Shown here piece after piece: positions 41,621-52,974 of a DNA stretch of 64,000 nt; positions within the stretch are counted from its first letter, which is position 1, and every line of letters begins with the position of its first letter. The position numbers and the translations under genes were made by a program. The notes under the pieces are model-generated. The model ran no database searches, was not told the DNA's origin, and was given only the letters and a program-made list of their open reading frames with translations. Source of the DNA: Megalobrama amblycephala. Its lineage: Eukaryota > Chordata > Actinopteri > Cypriniformes > Xenocyprididae. Location: positions 23,190,226 to 23,254,225 of the forward strand of contig NC_063052.1 in assembly GCF_018812025.1 (NCBI RefSeq). The letters are read 5' to 3'.

Positions 41621-44600
41621 GGTGTAAAGAGTACTTGAAAGCCATACTTGAGTAAAAGTACAGATACCTTACTGTAAAAATTACTCCACTACAAGTTACA
41701 AGTCACCAATTTAAATACGACTTGAGTAAAAGTCTTAAAGTATCCCATTTTAAAAGTACTTAAGTATTTTACTCGTACTGAATGTTGGCTCAAAGATGCA
41801 CTAGTCCTCAACACAAAGAGATATTGTAGGTCAGTGAAAAACAATAAAATTTTATTTTTTTACTTCCTAATATAGAAAATAAATCGAACACCTCAATATT
41901 TTGACACGGCAGAACAAAACACAGATCAAACAAGTCTGTCCAACTCAAGTGTTCAAAAAAGGCATAAGTAAAACATTTTCAAAAAGGTCTTTTCAGTAAA
42001 ATGGACAAAAAAAATAATAATCAAATCAGAGCTGACTTTGATATAATGTACCTCTCAGTCTCAGAGAGGGGCAATATTTTTATTCAACTTTAACAAAAGC
42101 TGGTTCCCAAAGTTCTTGAAATTTATTCTAGCTCTTTTTGGACTGAAAATGAGGCCAGCAGTGCTAAAGAGTCACTCGCAAGCAGCAGATGCAGGTAGAG
42201 GAGTGTTGAGCCTTAATGACAACTTCAATAGAGGTGGGAAGGTTTTCAGGACACCCATGTCATCACCAGCACACATCAGATAGCCATCAAGCACAGCTGG
42301 GCCTTGTTGTACCTGGGATGACTTCAATGGCTTGAAGAAATCCTCTTCCTCTGAAGAAGTGGCATCACTTGTAAGCTGAGAGGTCTCCTCCATATTTTCC
42401 TTTATGAAGTCAAGACCTACAATATAATACACATTTAGTAATGTTTCTGCAAAAATTTAATTCAAATTTTAGTGCTTTTAAAATTATAAAGCTTATATGT
42501 ACTTATCCAGTTTAAAATATATTATCTCAGCATTCTATGGCTCAAAAATAAATAAATAAATAATATAAATAATATAAATAAATTAAATAAAACACACATT
42601 ACTGATAAAAGTAAATAGAATATTCCCAAATGTCCCAAAAATTATATGCCATACTAGAACACCCATTATTCCATCTAAATGTTTAAGTTGGTTCCAAAAA
42701 CAGTTTGCGATTAATTAAAAGAACAAAAACAAATCTGCACTAATTAGCATGTCACTGCTCTTCATTTAGTTTTATATGCCTGTCAACAAACCGAGTTTGA
42801 GGATGGCAGCATCAGTTTTAAATAAGTTTTAAACTTCCAATAAGTTTTAAACTTCGGAAGCAGGATTGCAGCCGCAATCAGCTCAGGATCATTGAGCATG
42901 TCACCAAAGCGCTTGTTCACACCTGCAAGGATTGCATCTACCAGGCTCTTGCACAGTTTCATGGATATCTTGGATCGTTTTAGTTTGGAAACCATGATGT
43001 TGAGTGTTGGTACAAGCCAGCCCATGTGCACATTGGTTTCTCCCTGCAAGATATTAATCGCTTGGCAACAGGGGCCATAGCGGTGACATATTCCTCAAGA
43101 ATACGCAGGAGTGAACCTATAAAAGAAAAACCCTGTTTAAGACTATTTAGAGTAGCTGATTACTGCAAAATATAGATGCTACTCAATCTATATAGACATA
43201 TATCATCATAGGACAGTAGAACATTTTGCATTGATTTGAAGTGATTTCCTGCTACCCCTCCTGTATCCCATTTTTGAATTAATATTAAGAAAATATCCAT
43301 TATTTCATCTGACAATTCAGGATGCCTTGATGGCATACAAATATTCACTTTTGCTGGTGGAAAAAGGCATAAAGTCTCTGAAAGAAACTTTAAAAGAAAA
43401 GTCATTACATTATAACATTACTCACATGGGGATTTTGAATTCCGCACAGAGATTCCGGAAAGCACCATCTCCCTTTTCCTTCATGATTTTCAGGATCCTC
43501 TCCACTGAAAGAAACAAAGAGTTCCATCGTGTGGCATTTGGACGAATTAAAGGTGATACAGAGGATCTTTTCGTCGACTGAGAAACCAAAGACTGTTACT
43601 GAGTTTTTGAAATGAGCACATGCGTAAGAACAACCCCCCTCCTTCACAGCTCATTTCGAGGGAACGCCTCCCAAAACTCGTGCACGAGTATTGGAACACG
43701 AGTGTTTGTTTACCACCGGCATTCGCTGTGTCGTGTTAGTGGATTCATTATGTCGGACTCACTGCAGGTAACTCATAATCTGCAGTTGTTACTGCTGTCT
43801 CCTGACAAAAACATTGCATGCGGCACCTGTAGAGTGTGGAAAGTTACTGTCACGTCTCTCACAAGGAACATCATGGCAGTGATTGACAAGCCAGAGGGCC
43901 AATCCGCGCACGTCTTTCACAAGGAACGTAATGGCAGTGATTGACAAGCCAGAGGGCCAATCGTTTATGCGATGATCGCGTAAACGATTGGCTGATGTTT
44001 TTAAGGCCCTACCTCGTGCACAGATGATGTATATTAATATTATTCCTTTCAGTGCACCTAATAAATAGTCTTTTATCAGTTAGTAAAGACAGTTTCAAGT
44101 AATATTGCAAAAATGTATAAAACAAAACATCCTCTTAAGCACCTTTAACTGCAAACTACATTGCTCTTCCATCATCTCTGCAGCTTTGTTGGACCGGCCA
44201 CTCTTGTTCCACAAGGCCCAACATTTGGAGAAGGATGATCTTGATAACCTTTTGTATGTTTCATCCGTTTGAGCAGTGTCAACATCCACGGTGGAAACCA
44301 GGTTTAGAAGATAGCAAGCACAACGCTGGTTCTTGGGCAAATGAAATTCAAGATCATCCATGGCTAGAATTTCAGTAATCTCAATATATTCAATCTCCTC
44401 ACATTTCTCCTCATCTTGAGTGTCAGATTCATCCTCATCTTCTGATGTGGTTGCTGTTGCACTTTCTGCATTGTTGCCATGTATGTTATCACCTCCATAG
44501 ACACGAAATGCTTTATACAGACAACTTTTTTCATGGATCTCAAATTCAGAGTATATGTCATGTATCGCAGCTGCGAGTACATCAAACGCGTGAGACCCCT

Positions 44601-45070
44601 ATAACCATCGACAGGCAAGTGCTGCAGAGCATCGGTGTAGATTGTCTGGGTCAATCCAGTGCGCCGTCATACCTATAAAGCTGTGACGTCTTGAACTCCA
44701 GCAATCGGTGGTTGTACAGATGTATTCCACCCCTCTCATGGCTTCTGTTAAACTTTTCTTCGTTTCTTCTGCAGCTTCCTCTATCTTGGCACAGATGGTT
44801 GATCGTGACCGTACAGTAGAGTTAGGCTCCAAGTCATGAATCAGGCCCTTAAATTAATCTTTTTCAACCACACCGAAGGTTGGAGACCGTATACAATGAA
44901 TCACAGTACAGGTTTTTCAACGGTTGCTTGAGAAATGATCTTGGTCTCTCCAATTTTGAGTTGTTTCGTTAGGGGCTCCATATTTTTGCTTACATTCTTT
45001 CTCTTCTGAGAGGTCGAGGTCAATTCTGAGTAGTTATTCAAGTGATTTGGATGTTTTCTCATTTCAGTGA
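41621..45070 (-). pseudogene. hAT transposase (ZBED-like), decayed
   Basis: The right-hand (C-terminal) edge of the element on plus begins CAGAGGTGTAAAGAGTACTT, an hAT-type end. Coding blocks read on the minus strand in order: STSQKRKNVSK and GETKIISQ (about 45060-44880); RSRSTICAKIEEAAEETKK and YICTTTDCWSSRRHSFIGMT (44832-44620; the Asp of TTTDCW is the first catalytic residue of hAT enzymes); LEFHLPKNQRCACYLLNLV (44361-44100); RPNATRWNSLFLSVERIL (43570-43440); ETNVHMGWLVPTLNIMVSKL (43110-42790); and the C-terminal dimerisation region with NTPLPASAACE then, after a stop, LFSTAGLIFSPKR (42432-42095). Stops and frameshifts are many, and an unrelated segment separates 43575 from 44100. No protein is expected. 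Confidence 0.78.
43575..44095. other. non-transposase segment inside the hAT pseudogene with direct repeat and hairpin
   Basis: A 45-base block with CATGGCAGTGATTGACAAGC is repeated about 58 bases apart (near 43870 and 43927, with one base changed). A near-perfect hairpin lies at 43957-43991: CCAATCGTTTATGCGA, a 3-base loop, and TCGCGTAAACGATTGG. It could be an intron or a separate insertion; its ends are not clear. Confidence 0.5.
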
Positions 45071-45455
45071 CTACATTAATTCACATTGGACTAAAATTTT
45101 AAACTAAAATATAGTCATGTCGCAGTGTTTTTGGTTAACTATATTAGTAACTATTAACTTGTGGTATTGCTAACAAACAGCAAAGTTAGGTTAACAAACA
45201 ATACGCTTGCAATACCATTATAAAGTCAAACATGGTCTGTATTGATTAATTTGGCTAAACTGACATTAAATTGGCATTAAATAGACTCTTTCCTCAATGT
45301 GTTTCCACAAATTTGACGATGAATTCTTAAAAGCACTTATTTTCGTGGTTCGTGGCAAACAAAGTAGACACTGAATCCTGTAAGAGTCATTCTGTACACC
45401 GGCAAATGAAAACATTTATTTCAAATAAGGCCAGGGATGGTTATCATCAGTGCTG
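45071..45455. other. spacer, nothing recognised
   Basis: AT-rich sequence beyond the transposase N-terminus. It may hold the 5' end of the hAT element, but no inverted copy of CAGAGGTGTAAAG was seen. Confidence 0.3.
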
Positions 45456-45715
45456 GCACTACATGATGTGCTGGCTTCAGCTTCATCAGTGGCTGCAGCC
45501 ATCGCTAATTTATGTAAAACACAAAACTACATTGCTCTTCCATCATCTCTGCAGCTTTGTTGGACCGGCCACTCTTGTTCCACAAGGCCCAACATATGGA
45601 GAAGAATGATCTTGATAACCTTTTGTATGTTTGATCTACTACATGATGTGCTGGCTTCAGCTTCATCAGTGGCTGCAGCCATTGCTAATTTATGTAAAAC
45701 ACAAAAAATACCTGG
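45456..45715. repeat. duplicated 75-bp block flanking a copied piece of hAT transposase
   Basis: CTACATGATGTGCTGGCTTC...TTTATGTAAAACACAAAA occurs at about 45459-45527 and again at about 45640-45705. Between them (45530-45636) lies a near-exact copy of 44160-44266, part of the hAT transposase. The period is about 181 bases. Confidence 0.75.
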
Positions 45716-45856
45716 CGTTCGGCAAGCTGCTAATTCACGTTCACAACGGAGTAGCGCATATAGGCAAATAGCATCCAGTACCCAAGAAATAAGCCACGGC
45801 AGATAAAGTTGGCTTGACGTGCACAAACACAATGTAGTGAGTAACGGTAAACGAAT

Positions 45857-46054
45857 TCTGCTGCTGAGCAGTCCCAGTCTCCAGCAAATTCTGCCTCTGA
45901 GCAGTTCCAATCTCCAGCGAATTCTGCCGCAGAGCAGCCCCAGTCTCCAACGAATTCTGTCTCAGAGCAGCCACAGTCTCCAATGAATTCTGTCTCCGAG
46001 CAGCCACAGTCTCCAGTGAATCCTGCCGCTGAGCAGCCCCAGTCTCCAGTAAGC
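45857..46054 (+). repeat. 33-bp tandem repeats, six units, in frame
   Basis: Each unit is AATTCTGcc...GAGCAG...CAGTCTCCA and codes for 11 residues. The period is an exact multiple of three, so the reading frame is preserved through the array. Confidence 0.85.
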
Positions 46055-46372
46055 CAGTTAGATGACTGGTTAATTGACTTTTGGACAGAACCAGTAGCTC
46101 CAGCCTCCGCCGAGCTTGCTCCAGCCCCCGCAGAGCCCGCTCCAGCCCCTGCCGAGGCCCGCTTCAGCCCTCGCAGAGCCCGCTCCACCCTTCGCCAACG
46201 AGTCCACCCCTGCTGCCAACGAGTCCGCTCCAGCTGCCAACGAGTCCGCTCCAGTTATTCCTGAGTCCGCTCCAGCAGCCCACGAGCCCGCTCCAACAGC
46301 CCTCGAGCCCACTCCAGCCCACAAACCCACTCCATGCCACAAGCCCTTCCAGCCCCCCCTAAATCTCCCAAA

Positions 46373-46400
46373 TTTTTTTTTTTTGGGGGGGGGGGGGGGG
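46373..46400. repeat. T12-G16 homopolymer junction
   Basis: Twelve T are followed by sixteen G. Such runs are prone to slippage and to sequencing or assembly error. Confidence 0.95.
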
Positions 46401-46745
46401 CATGTACCCGTGGGTAGGGAACATGTGGGCGTCACACATGTAGGTGGGGCTCAGAAACCACCATGGCTGCCCACGGCTCCTAACCAGCCACAGCCGCCCG
46501 AGACTCCTGACCCGCCGTGACGGCCGAACACCTAGACCCGCCCTGGAGACCTCCGCACCTGTCTGCACCTCCCTCCGCACCTGCGTGTTGGTCTCCAGGG
46601 CGCCCACCCCCCCTCCCTCGTTGTTCCATCTGAGGCGCGAGGACACACCTACCGGGGAGGGGGAGGTAATGTTACACCACGCCTGTCCCGTACTCCGTTT
46701 CCCATGATCCTCCTTGTTTGCACACCTGAACTCACTTTCAACAAT

Positions 46746-48069
46746 CTAATTTTATCTTAGTAAAAAACAAAACATTCCATAGCACATTCAATTCACATTT
46801 ATTTTTATAGCGCTTTTCACGATACATATCGTTTCAAAGCAGCTTTACAGAGAACGCATGTCAACATTACAATTTAAAGAATGCAGCTAGCAAATAATGT
46901 AATAATTTAGGCAATTAATTTACAATCACTGTTAGCAGTTTAACTGAAGGTAGAAGCAATGAGCTCCTGTAAAAATGAATTACATATTAACAATAATGTT
47001 AACAACAATAAAACATTGCCTTTTATCTTTAGTAGACCTTGAGTCAAGTTTTAGTGTTATCTTTTGCTGGATCTCGGGTCACATTGATCTATTGGGAAAT
47101 TAACCGGCTGATATTATCGCAAAGAAATGTATCAATTTGCGTACAGAATGTCAAATCCTTCCCTCAATCCTACTCTGAATCATTACTTATTAAAGAAATG
47201 TCAAGAAACTAACAAAAAATTACAACAGCAGATGTCATTTAGGACATTTCCATGCATTTCTTTTGAAAATTAAGATTCAGCTTTGTGTTTTCTGCACTCT
47301 TAACCACTTTCTTAAGAAAAATAAGTATACTTCAAGTTAATTTTATCAAGTATACTTATTTTTGCACTTTAAGTATACTACTATGTTCCTGTTTAGGTAT
47401 TTTTTTTTTATACTTGAAATATCTTTAACTGTACTTTAACTCTTTCCATTTTAAAAACATTTTAATCTATCTTCATCAATCCTTTTTGATCAACACTTAA
47501 ATGTAGGTAAGTTTCATTTAAAAAAAAAAACTGTCCAGATGGGATTCAGAACGATAATCAAACACAGGTGGAGTAGATCAAGTCCATAAACATCCCCAAA
47601 GCTTCATAGTCCTCATTCAGTAAATTTAGGCTGTTTTGATTTATATGCTGTTTAATGCTTGATGATCTCTTTATTTTACATTTGCGTGAGTAATCTTCTA
47701 TCACTTGTTTCAGCTTCTTCTCCTGCATTTTGATCCAGAGATTCTGTGCTCTTTCAGAATATGCATAACAGCGTCCCCTACCGTATAGCCTGAAAATTCA
47801 GTCAATGGCGACGAAAGAGTGAAAACAATTTTGAAGTAAATTCCTATGTACACTACCAGTGGACTACCCTACACAAAAATTCAGATACTCAGAATTAGGA
47901 ATATATCTGTTTTCTTTATAAATCAATATTTTCAATTACAAGTACAATTTTTAGTATATTTTTCAGAAGTACATAAAGTATATTTCTGAGAAGTATATAC
48001 AAAGTAGACTGAAAGTATACTTTTTTATTTTTTGTTTAAAAGAAGTATACTAATAGCACACACTAATAA
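46746..48069. other. intergenic with dispersed-repeat fragments
   Basis: 46786-46870 contains a TTTATAGCGCTTTTCACGAT...TTTCAAAGCAGCTTTACAGA motif, a repeat widespread in fish. 47330-47460 and 47935-48050 are AT-rich with repeated AAGTATACTT motifs. No gene recognised. Confidence 0.45.
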
Positions 48070-49154
48070 ACCTTTTTCATGAGGGTGAGTTTCCCATGCG
48101 GGTTTACAGTGGCTCAAATGCTGCTCCATTTGTGCGGACTGTGAACATGCTTTGGTTTCCTTAGCGACGCACGACCCAGAATGTGTGAGCAGGCTTTTCA
48201 GGTTCGATCTGATAACAGTGCAACACATCACAGACCTTTGTTTAAAAAAACAAACTGCATGTAGCCAAAGCTAGTTAGACAACAGCTGTTAGCTGTTAGC
48301 ATCCGACTACTTATGCAGCCTTCACGTGCTCTCAAAATTATCGTAAAAATACGAGTTTCCTAGGAAACAAATGCACATGAACACCCTCTCATTTCAACTT
48401 GAATTCAATGAGCTTGTGATCACGACTTCATAAGTAGGAATTATCAAATTTCCGAGAACATGTGAAGGCAGCATTAGATACATTGTGAGTGTAATGTGTT
48501 AAACCACTCCTCTCTCTCTGCCTCTCCTCAATCTTGGTTACACCCTCTGTTTGAGCTCTCACATACTATTCTGTCTCCTTTAGGTTGGTACTTCCCCGTG
48601 TACTTTGATTTTGTGTTATTTCATTTTGACTTTACTCCAAATCTATTTTTATTTTATTTCATTTATGTACCTTTGCTTAGCCAGAATATCCCTATTCAGC
48701 TAAGTTGAGTTTAATTAAATTTACAATTGAATTAAATCAATTTGTTTATTTACCTTTCCTTTTAGTTTTCTATAGCTATAAGGACAATCTACTTTTTTCA
48801 CCTAATTTTAGTTAGTTTACCATCACCATCTTCTCTCTCTTAAGTAGTCTAATTCCTGTTTCGTCTCTACCCCTCCTCTATCATCAGTGCCAGAACCAGT
48901 CCATGAAGTACGGCTACCGTTCAAATGCACTGTAGGCCCCCAAAGAGAACTAGAAACACTTCCAATTGTTTCTGTTTATTGACCTTGAGGTGTTTGGTGT
49001 GTCCCTGCTAGCTTAGCTATCAGACCCCCTATGGTTTTATGAGTGTACTGCAGCATTTACTTGAACAAGTGACACCTGCTTAGCCATATCTCCTAGCTTA
49101 AACTAAATAAGTAAAACCTTCCTTTCTCCCTTTCCCTTTCTGATTACATCTTAT
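48070..49154 (+). mobile_element. family 1 element fragment (leader 3' part, copy A')
   Basis: Collinear with 50930-52790: shared blocks include ATGCGGG...TCACAGAC, the 170-180 bp unit (48676-48840), ATGAAGTACGGC (48903, compare 52552), and GTGACACCTGCTTA (49069, compare 52689). It stops exactly where the LTR at 49155 begins. So it is an older copy into which, or next to which, the larger element inserted. Confidence 0.7.
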
Positions 49155-50233
49155 TGTAATGACTGAAACAAATCAGACACAATTATTTGTTAGTTCACCA
49201 ATAGTTTTAAGCTCACTCTGGGATTTGACTGTCCCCATCCCCCGAGAAGTTTATTGCACTGAGGAATGTGCTTCCACATTGAGAGCAGAGAAGAGACACA
49301 GGAAATCTGCATCTTCCCTGCATTTTCCACACAGAACAAAGACGTTACTGCATTAATTCTATAAATGAACAGGCATATTCCCAGGAAATGGTATCTATTA
49401 TTACTGTGTTGTATTGCAGTCATTGTATTTACATGTTTTGTGATTTTTAAGTTATATGACATTTAAGGTAACTTCAATCATGCCATGTTTAGTGTCTATA
49501 CGTTCGTAGCGGGAAGATTTAAATGCTTGTGTATGCAGTATGTCCATACCTGTGCAACACATCAGTATTACAAGAATCTTTAATAGTTCTGATTCAAGAA
49601 CTCAGCTTGTTAATCTTTCTGGGTTGTAAAAGCCCTGACAGGAGGGGTGTTGCCACCCGGAATTACAACATCTTCATTGGTCCGGTCAACAACTGAGAGG
49701 TGTGACTTTGACCAGAGGTTAAAAACCAGCGAACAGTGCCACTCCCTCTCTTCTTCCTTGCTTCTGGGCAACCGAACAGGTCTCCTTGCGGCCGGCCTCT
49801 CTAGGCCCGGCCCGCAAGGCTGGTAGGCCCCCGGCCTACAACACCCAGCCATGTGCTCATCACCCAACAGTTTAGTTATGTGTTTGTGAGTTAGTTAATA
49901 AAGATTGTGCACAATACATGTTTGGTTCTGACTCCGTCTGCTAATAAACTGCCCCTTAAATGATTTAGACCCGAACCTATGCTCTAAGTAGCACGGTGCG
50001 ATAAGAATGTTATTTTTCCATAACCTGGAAATGAACATTTCTTAGAATTATTAAACAATCAACACTAAGTGTCCCCTGGACAACAGGTTAATTGATTGTA
50101 ATATTAAGATTAATGTAGCTATATCCAGTAAATCTGATTAACAGATTTACATATTCATAATTAATCATAATTAATAAATCATATTGAGGTATGAATAATT
50201 ATTAATATTTCCCCTTTGAGTTAATTCGCTACA
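49155..50233 (+). mobile_element. 5' LTR of the composite element
   Basis: Starts TGTAATGACTG and ends CGCTACA, giving TGTA/TACA inverted termini; the same GCTACA end is found in the left-window copy. It matches 59881-62646 closely apart from insertions there, but lacks a 294-base segment that the right LTR retains (62153-62446). It contains a CCAAT box (ATTGG 49676-49680), an AT-rich TTAAAAACC box (49719-49727) and AATAAA (49897-49902). Confidence 0.85.
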
Positions 50234-50241
50234 TATTTTGA

Positions 50242-50259
50242 TGGAGAATGCGGGCATCA
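50242..50259 (+). promoter_or_regulatory. possible primer-binding site (weak)
   Basis: TGGAGAATGCGGGCATCA lies 9 bases after the LTR end and begins with TGG as a primer-binding site would. A similar TGGTGGAGAATG follows the LTR in the left-window copy. I cannot name the complementary tRNA. Confidence 0.35.
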
Positions 50260-51857
50260 TTTTAAGGAATTGTTTGCAGATGGACCAGTAATCAATCATG
50301 TGTTTTGATAATCTTTGTTGACATCTTATACATGCACATACAAATTTCTGATAAAATCAGCAAAACTGGGGCTTGAATGCGCATTCCCTTGAACGGCAGA
50401 ACGTTCCTCGATGCTATAATGCATATTTAAATGGCACGAAGAAGATAACCTGAAATTATCGAAGAAATCATAATTTCAGTTGCTAAACGAGCGTAAGACT
50501 TTTCTGAACTTGGGCGAAGAAACCCCCACTTTCAGCTTTAAATGCATAAGTCTTTCTGACGATCGAATCTCAGATTAGCAGCACGAACAAATAAACTACC
50601 CTGATCTTGGGCGAAGAAATCCCCAATTTCAGCGGTAAACGCATAAGCCTTTTTCTGATGATGGAATTCCAGATTAAGCGGCTTAAATGTACCTGTGTGA
50701 CGAAGAAATCTCACTACAGAGTTTGTAATGGTGTTCTGGGCGAGACTCCCCATTCACCGATTAAAGGCCTTTTTACTATTCGTTACGTCACCGTATTCAT
50801 ATTAATGCGCTGGACCGCACATATGAAACACACGCAACAAATTTGTGGTGTAAATTCTAGCTTAGCTAACTAGCAATTCGCCACTCTCTGTGAAGTGATG
50901 TGTTGTTGTGATTTGTGAGTTATGCGTGACCACACTGGAGTTCTCAATGCGGGCTTGCAGCACGGTTAGAATTCTGCTCTATTGTGATCGTGTTGCAGGC
51001 TGGCATTGGTCTCCTGGCAACGCATGACGACAGAGCGTGGAGAGCAGACACCTCTGAAAGTCGGATAACAGCACCCACATCACAGACTGTTGTGCAAACA
51101 ACAAACCCCGTATAGCCAAATCTAGCTCTATAGAAATCCTACACGTATACCCTACAAGTTAAAACCCTTTAGCTCAACTAAAAGCTGCTAGCACCCTGCT
51201 AGCACCTAGACGCGTGCAAGCGTGACGCATTCAAGCCGAAGACTTTATAGACTTTGGGATCCCTTTTAGGAGGGACTTTGATTTGAACTGTTGATGGGAA
51301 CACAATGCGTTGTGAAGCTCGGAATCAAATGAATCAATTGAGTCACAAACGATTCACTGAACCGCCAATTGCGAGTCAGAACAGTAACCGTAGCAAAGAC
51401 TTAAAGAGACATCTTTAATAAACCATTCACAAATGTTTTATTGAAGTTGTAATCAATTAAAAGTGATCAACTAATCATCTAATATCCTTAAACATGAGGT
51501 TTCTGTTAAGACATGATATTTCAGTAAACTGTAGAGCTTGTTAATGAAAACTGGACTACACCAGACAAACATGACAATACGTCTCTTCTCGCTGCCAAAT
51601 GCGTCATTTGAATGTGTTAAACACATTTAATATACAAATCAGGTATAGACATGGGTTCATGGGACTTAGAGATGAACCATAGACATTTCAAATCACTTTG
51701 AAACCGCTATGACGCATCATGAAGCCTCATTTACTGAAATCACATGACTAGCAGTTTGACACACGCTCCGAATCACTGGTTAAAGACAAATGATTCACAG
51801 GCGTCCGAAGCTTCACAAGTCACGCCTCAAAGGCGCCCATCTCTGGTTTAAACCATT

Positions 51858-51892
<35 letters not shown>

Positions 51893-51905
51893 TGTCACTC
51901 ACTGT
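50260..51905 (+). other. family 1 leader, copy A, with repeated GAAGAAATCCC modules
   Basis: No long frame. Degenerate modules of the form CGAAGAAATCCCAATTTCAG followed by a GCATAAGCCTTT and a GAATTCCAGATTAAGCGGC block recur at about 50460, 50515, 50610 and 50700. Leader B (54560-54750) carries matching modules, so the array is part of the family. A function in the RNA leader (folding or packaging) would be inference. The (GT)n tract at 51861-51891 lies at its end. Confidence 0.6.
51861..51891. repeat. (GT)n microsatellite
   Basis: About 15 GT units between the leader and the 170-180 bp repeats. Confidence 0.9.
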
Positions 51906-52440
51906 GTTAAGTCTGAGTATCTCTATCCAGTCAAGTTGAATTTAAATTAAATGTAAAATTTAATTAAATCAAGTTGTTCAGTTTACAATCTCCTAGAGCT
52001 CCAAGTTTACTCTTTATTGTTGTTTTTTTTACCCTATTCCTTTATTTTATTTCCACTTCATTCAAATACTTCGTTAACCTGACTATCCTTATGCAGCCAA
52101 AATGAATTTAGTTAAATTTGAAAATTTAATTAAATCAATTTTGTCTATTTACCTTTCCTTTTAGATTCCTAAATCTATAAGGAAATTCTAAGTTCATTTT
52201 TATTTCAACTTTATTCCCCCTCTATGTGTCATTTTATTTCATTCTTCTTTTGCTTTAGCCTGAATATCTCTATTCGGCCAAGTTGGTTTTAATTAAACGT
52301 AGCATTTAATTAAATCAACTTGGGTATTCACTTTCCCTTTAGGTTCCCTAGAGCTAAAAGGACCTTCTGTTTTTACCCTATTTTTTTTGTTTTGTTTTTG
52401 TTATTTTACCATCACTATCTTCCCTCTTTTTATAGGATTA
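51906..52440 (+). repeat. tandem repeats of about 170-180 bp (three units)
   Basis: Units starting near 51910, 52077 and 52257 share: CTGAATATCTCTATTCGGCC, an AATTAAA...ATTTAATTAAATCAA block, a pyrimidine tract TTTACCTTTCCTTTTAG and a CCTAGAGCTA-AGGA block. A fourth unit is in fragment A' (48676-48840). Each unit thus repeats an acceptor-like pyrimidine tract with AG. Confidence 0.75.
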
Positions 52441-52974
52441 CAGTAGTTCTAGAAACTGTTGTTTCCTTAATGAGGCATAATGAGTTATAGGTTATTACTA
52501 TCCTAATGTCTATCTCTTAGCTACCCCTCCTCACTCCTTAGTGCCGAGTACATGAAGTACGGCCGCCGTCCAGTGCACTTTTGGCTCCGGAAAGGACTAG
52601 AAACTCTTCCCGTGTTTCTTTTCCTCTGACCTCAAGGCATCTGGCGTTTCTCTGTTAGCCTAGAGATTAGGTCATTACTTAAACCAGTGACACCTGCTTA
52701 ACCATAGTTCCTAGCAAAACTAAATAGGTAAAAACCTCTTTCCTTTCCTTCCTTTTCCTTTTCTTATTTCATTTTCTTTTTCTTCTACCAGTTTGCTCTA
52801 TTCATTTACCTTATGGTGATAATTTCTGGAAAGGAACCATCAGTATTCTGAGTAATAGTTTAATGACATGTACCAGCCCCGTCATCAGTCAACAAAGCTT
52901 ACAGCCATCATCCAAGATAGTTAAACCCCTTAGTCTCATATCGGCTTCCCCCACTTCAGCCAGTCACTCCCTAC
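52441..52974 (+). other. family 1 leader A, downstream part
   Basis: Shares ATGAAGTACGGC, CTAGAAAC and CACCTGCTTA blocks with 48900-49100. Non-coding, pyrimidine-rich stretch at 52735-52790. Confidence 0.5.

Larger units (their letters stand above)
45853..46520 (+). pseudogene. gag-like tail with 11-residue repeats and Pro/Ala-rich region
   Basis: In one plus-strand frame, six tandem 11-residue repeats of the form NSxxEQxQSPx run from about 45857 to 46054, followed by SQLDDWLIDFWTEP and a PAPAEPAPAPAE-type stretch. After a frame change near 46150, the next frame gives repeats of ESAPAAN. The frame then crosses the T/G homopolymer at 46373-46400. Such Pro-rich repetitive tails occur in gag proteins of LTR retrotransposons. 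No catalytic domain is present; the N-terminal gag domain is missing. Non-functional as it stands. Confidence 0.6.
45840..46745 (+). mobile_element. 3' part of a gag-type LTR element (second family)
   Basis: A gag-like C-terminal region is followed by a purine tract (GGGGAGGGGGAGGTAA, 46655-46669) and TGTTACACCACGCC at 46670, the start of a 3' LTR that is cut at about 46745. LTR start and purine tract resemble those of the array at 29033. The 5' part of the element is not visible. Confidence 0.65.

Noticed and set aside
45730..46188. 152-residue minus-strand frame with GDWGCSAAEF repeats
   Set aside because: It is the antisense reading of the 33-bp repeats; the plus-strand reading continues into a gag-like tail and is the better choice.
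51906..52440. Possible CRISPR-like or satellite array
   Set aside because: Units are 170-180 bp and diverged with no constant spacer length, inside a eukaryotic retroelement.
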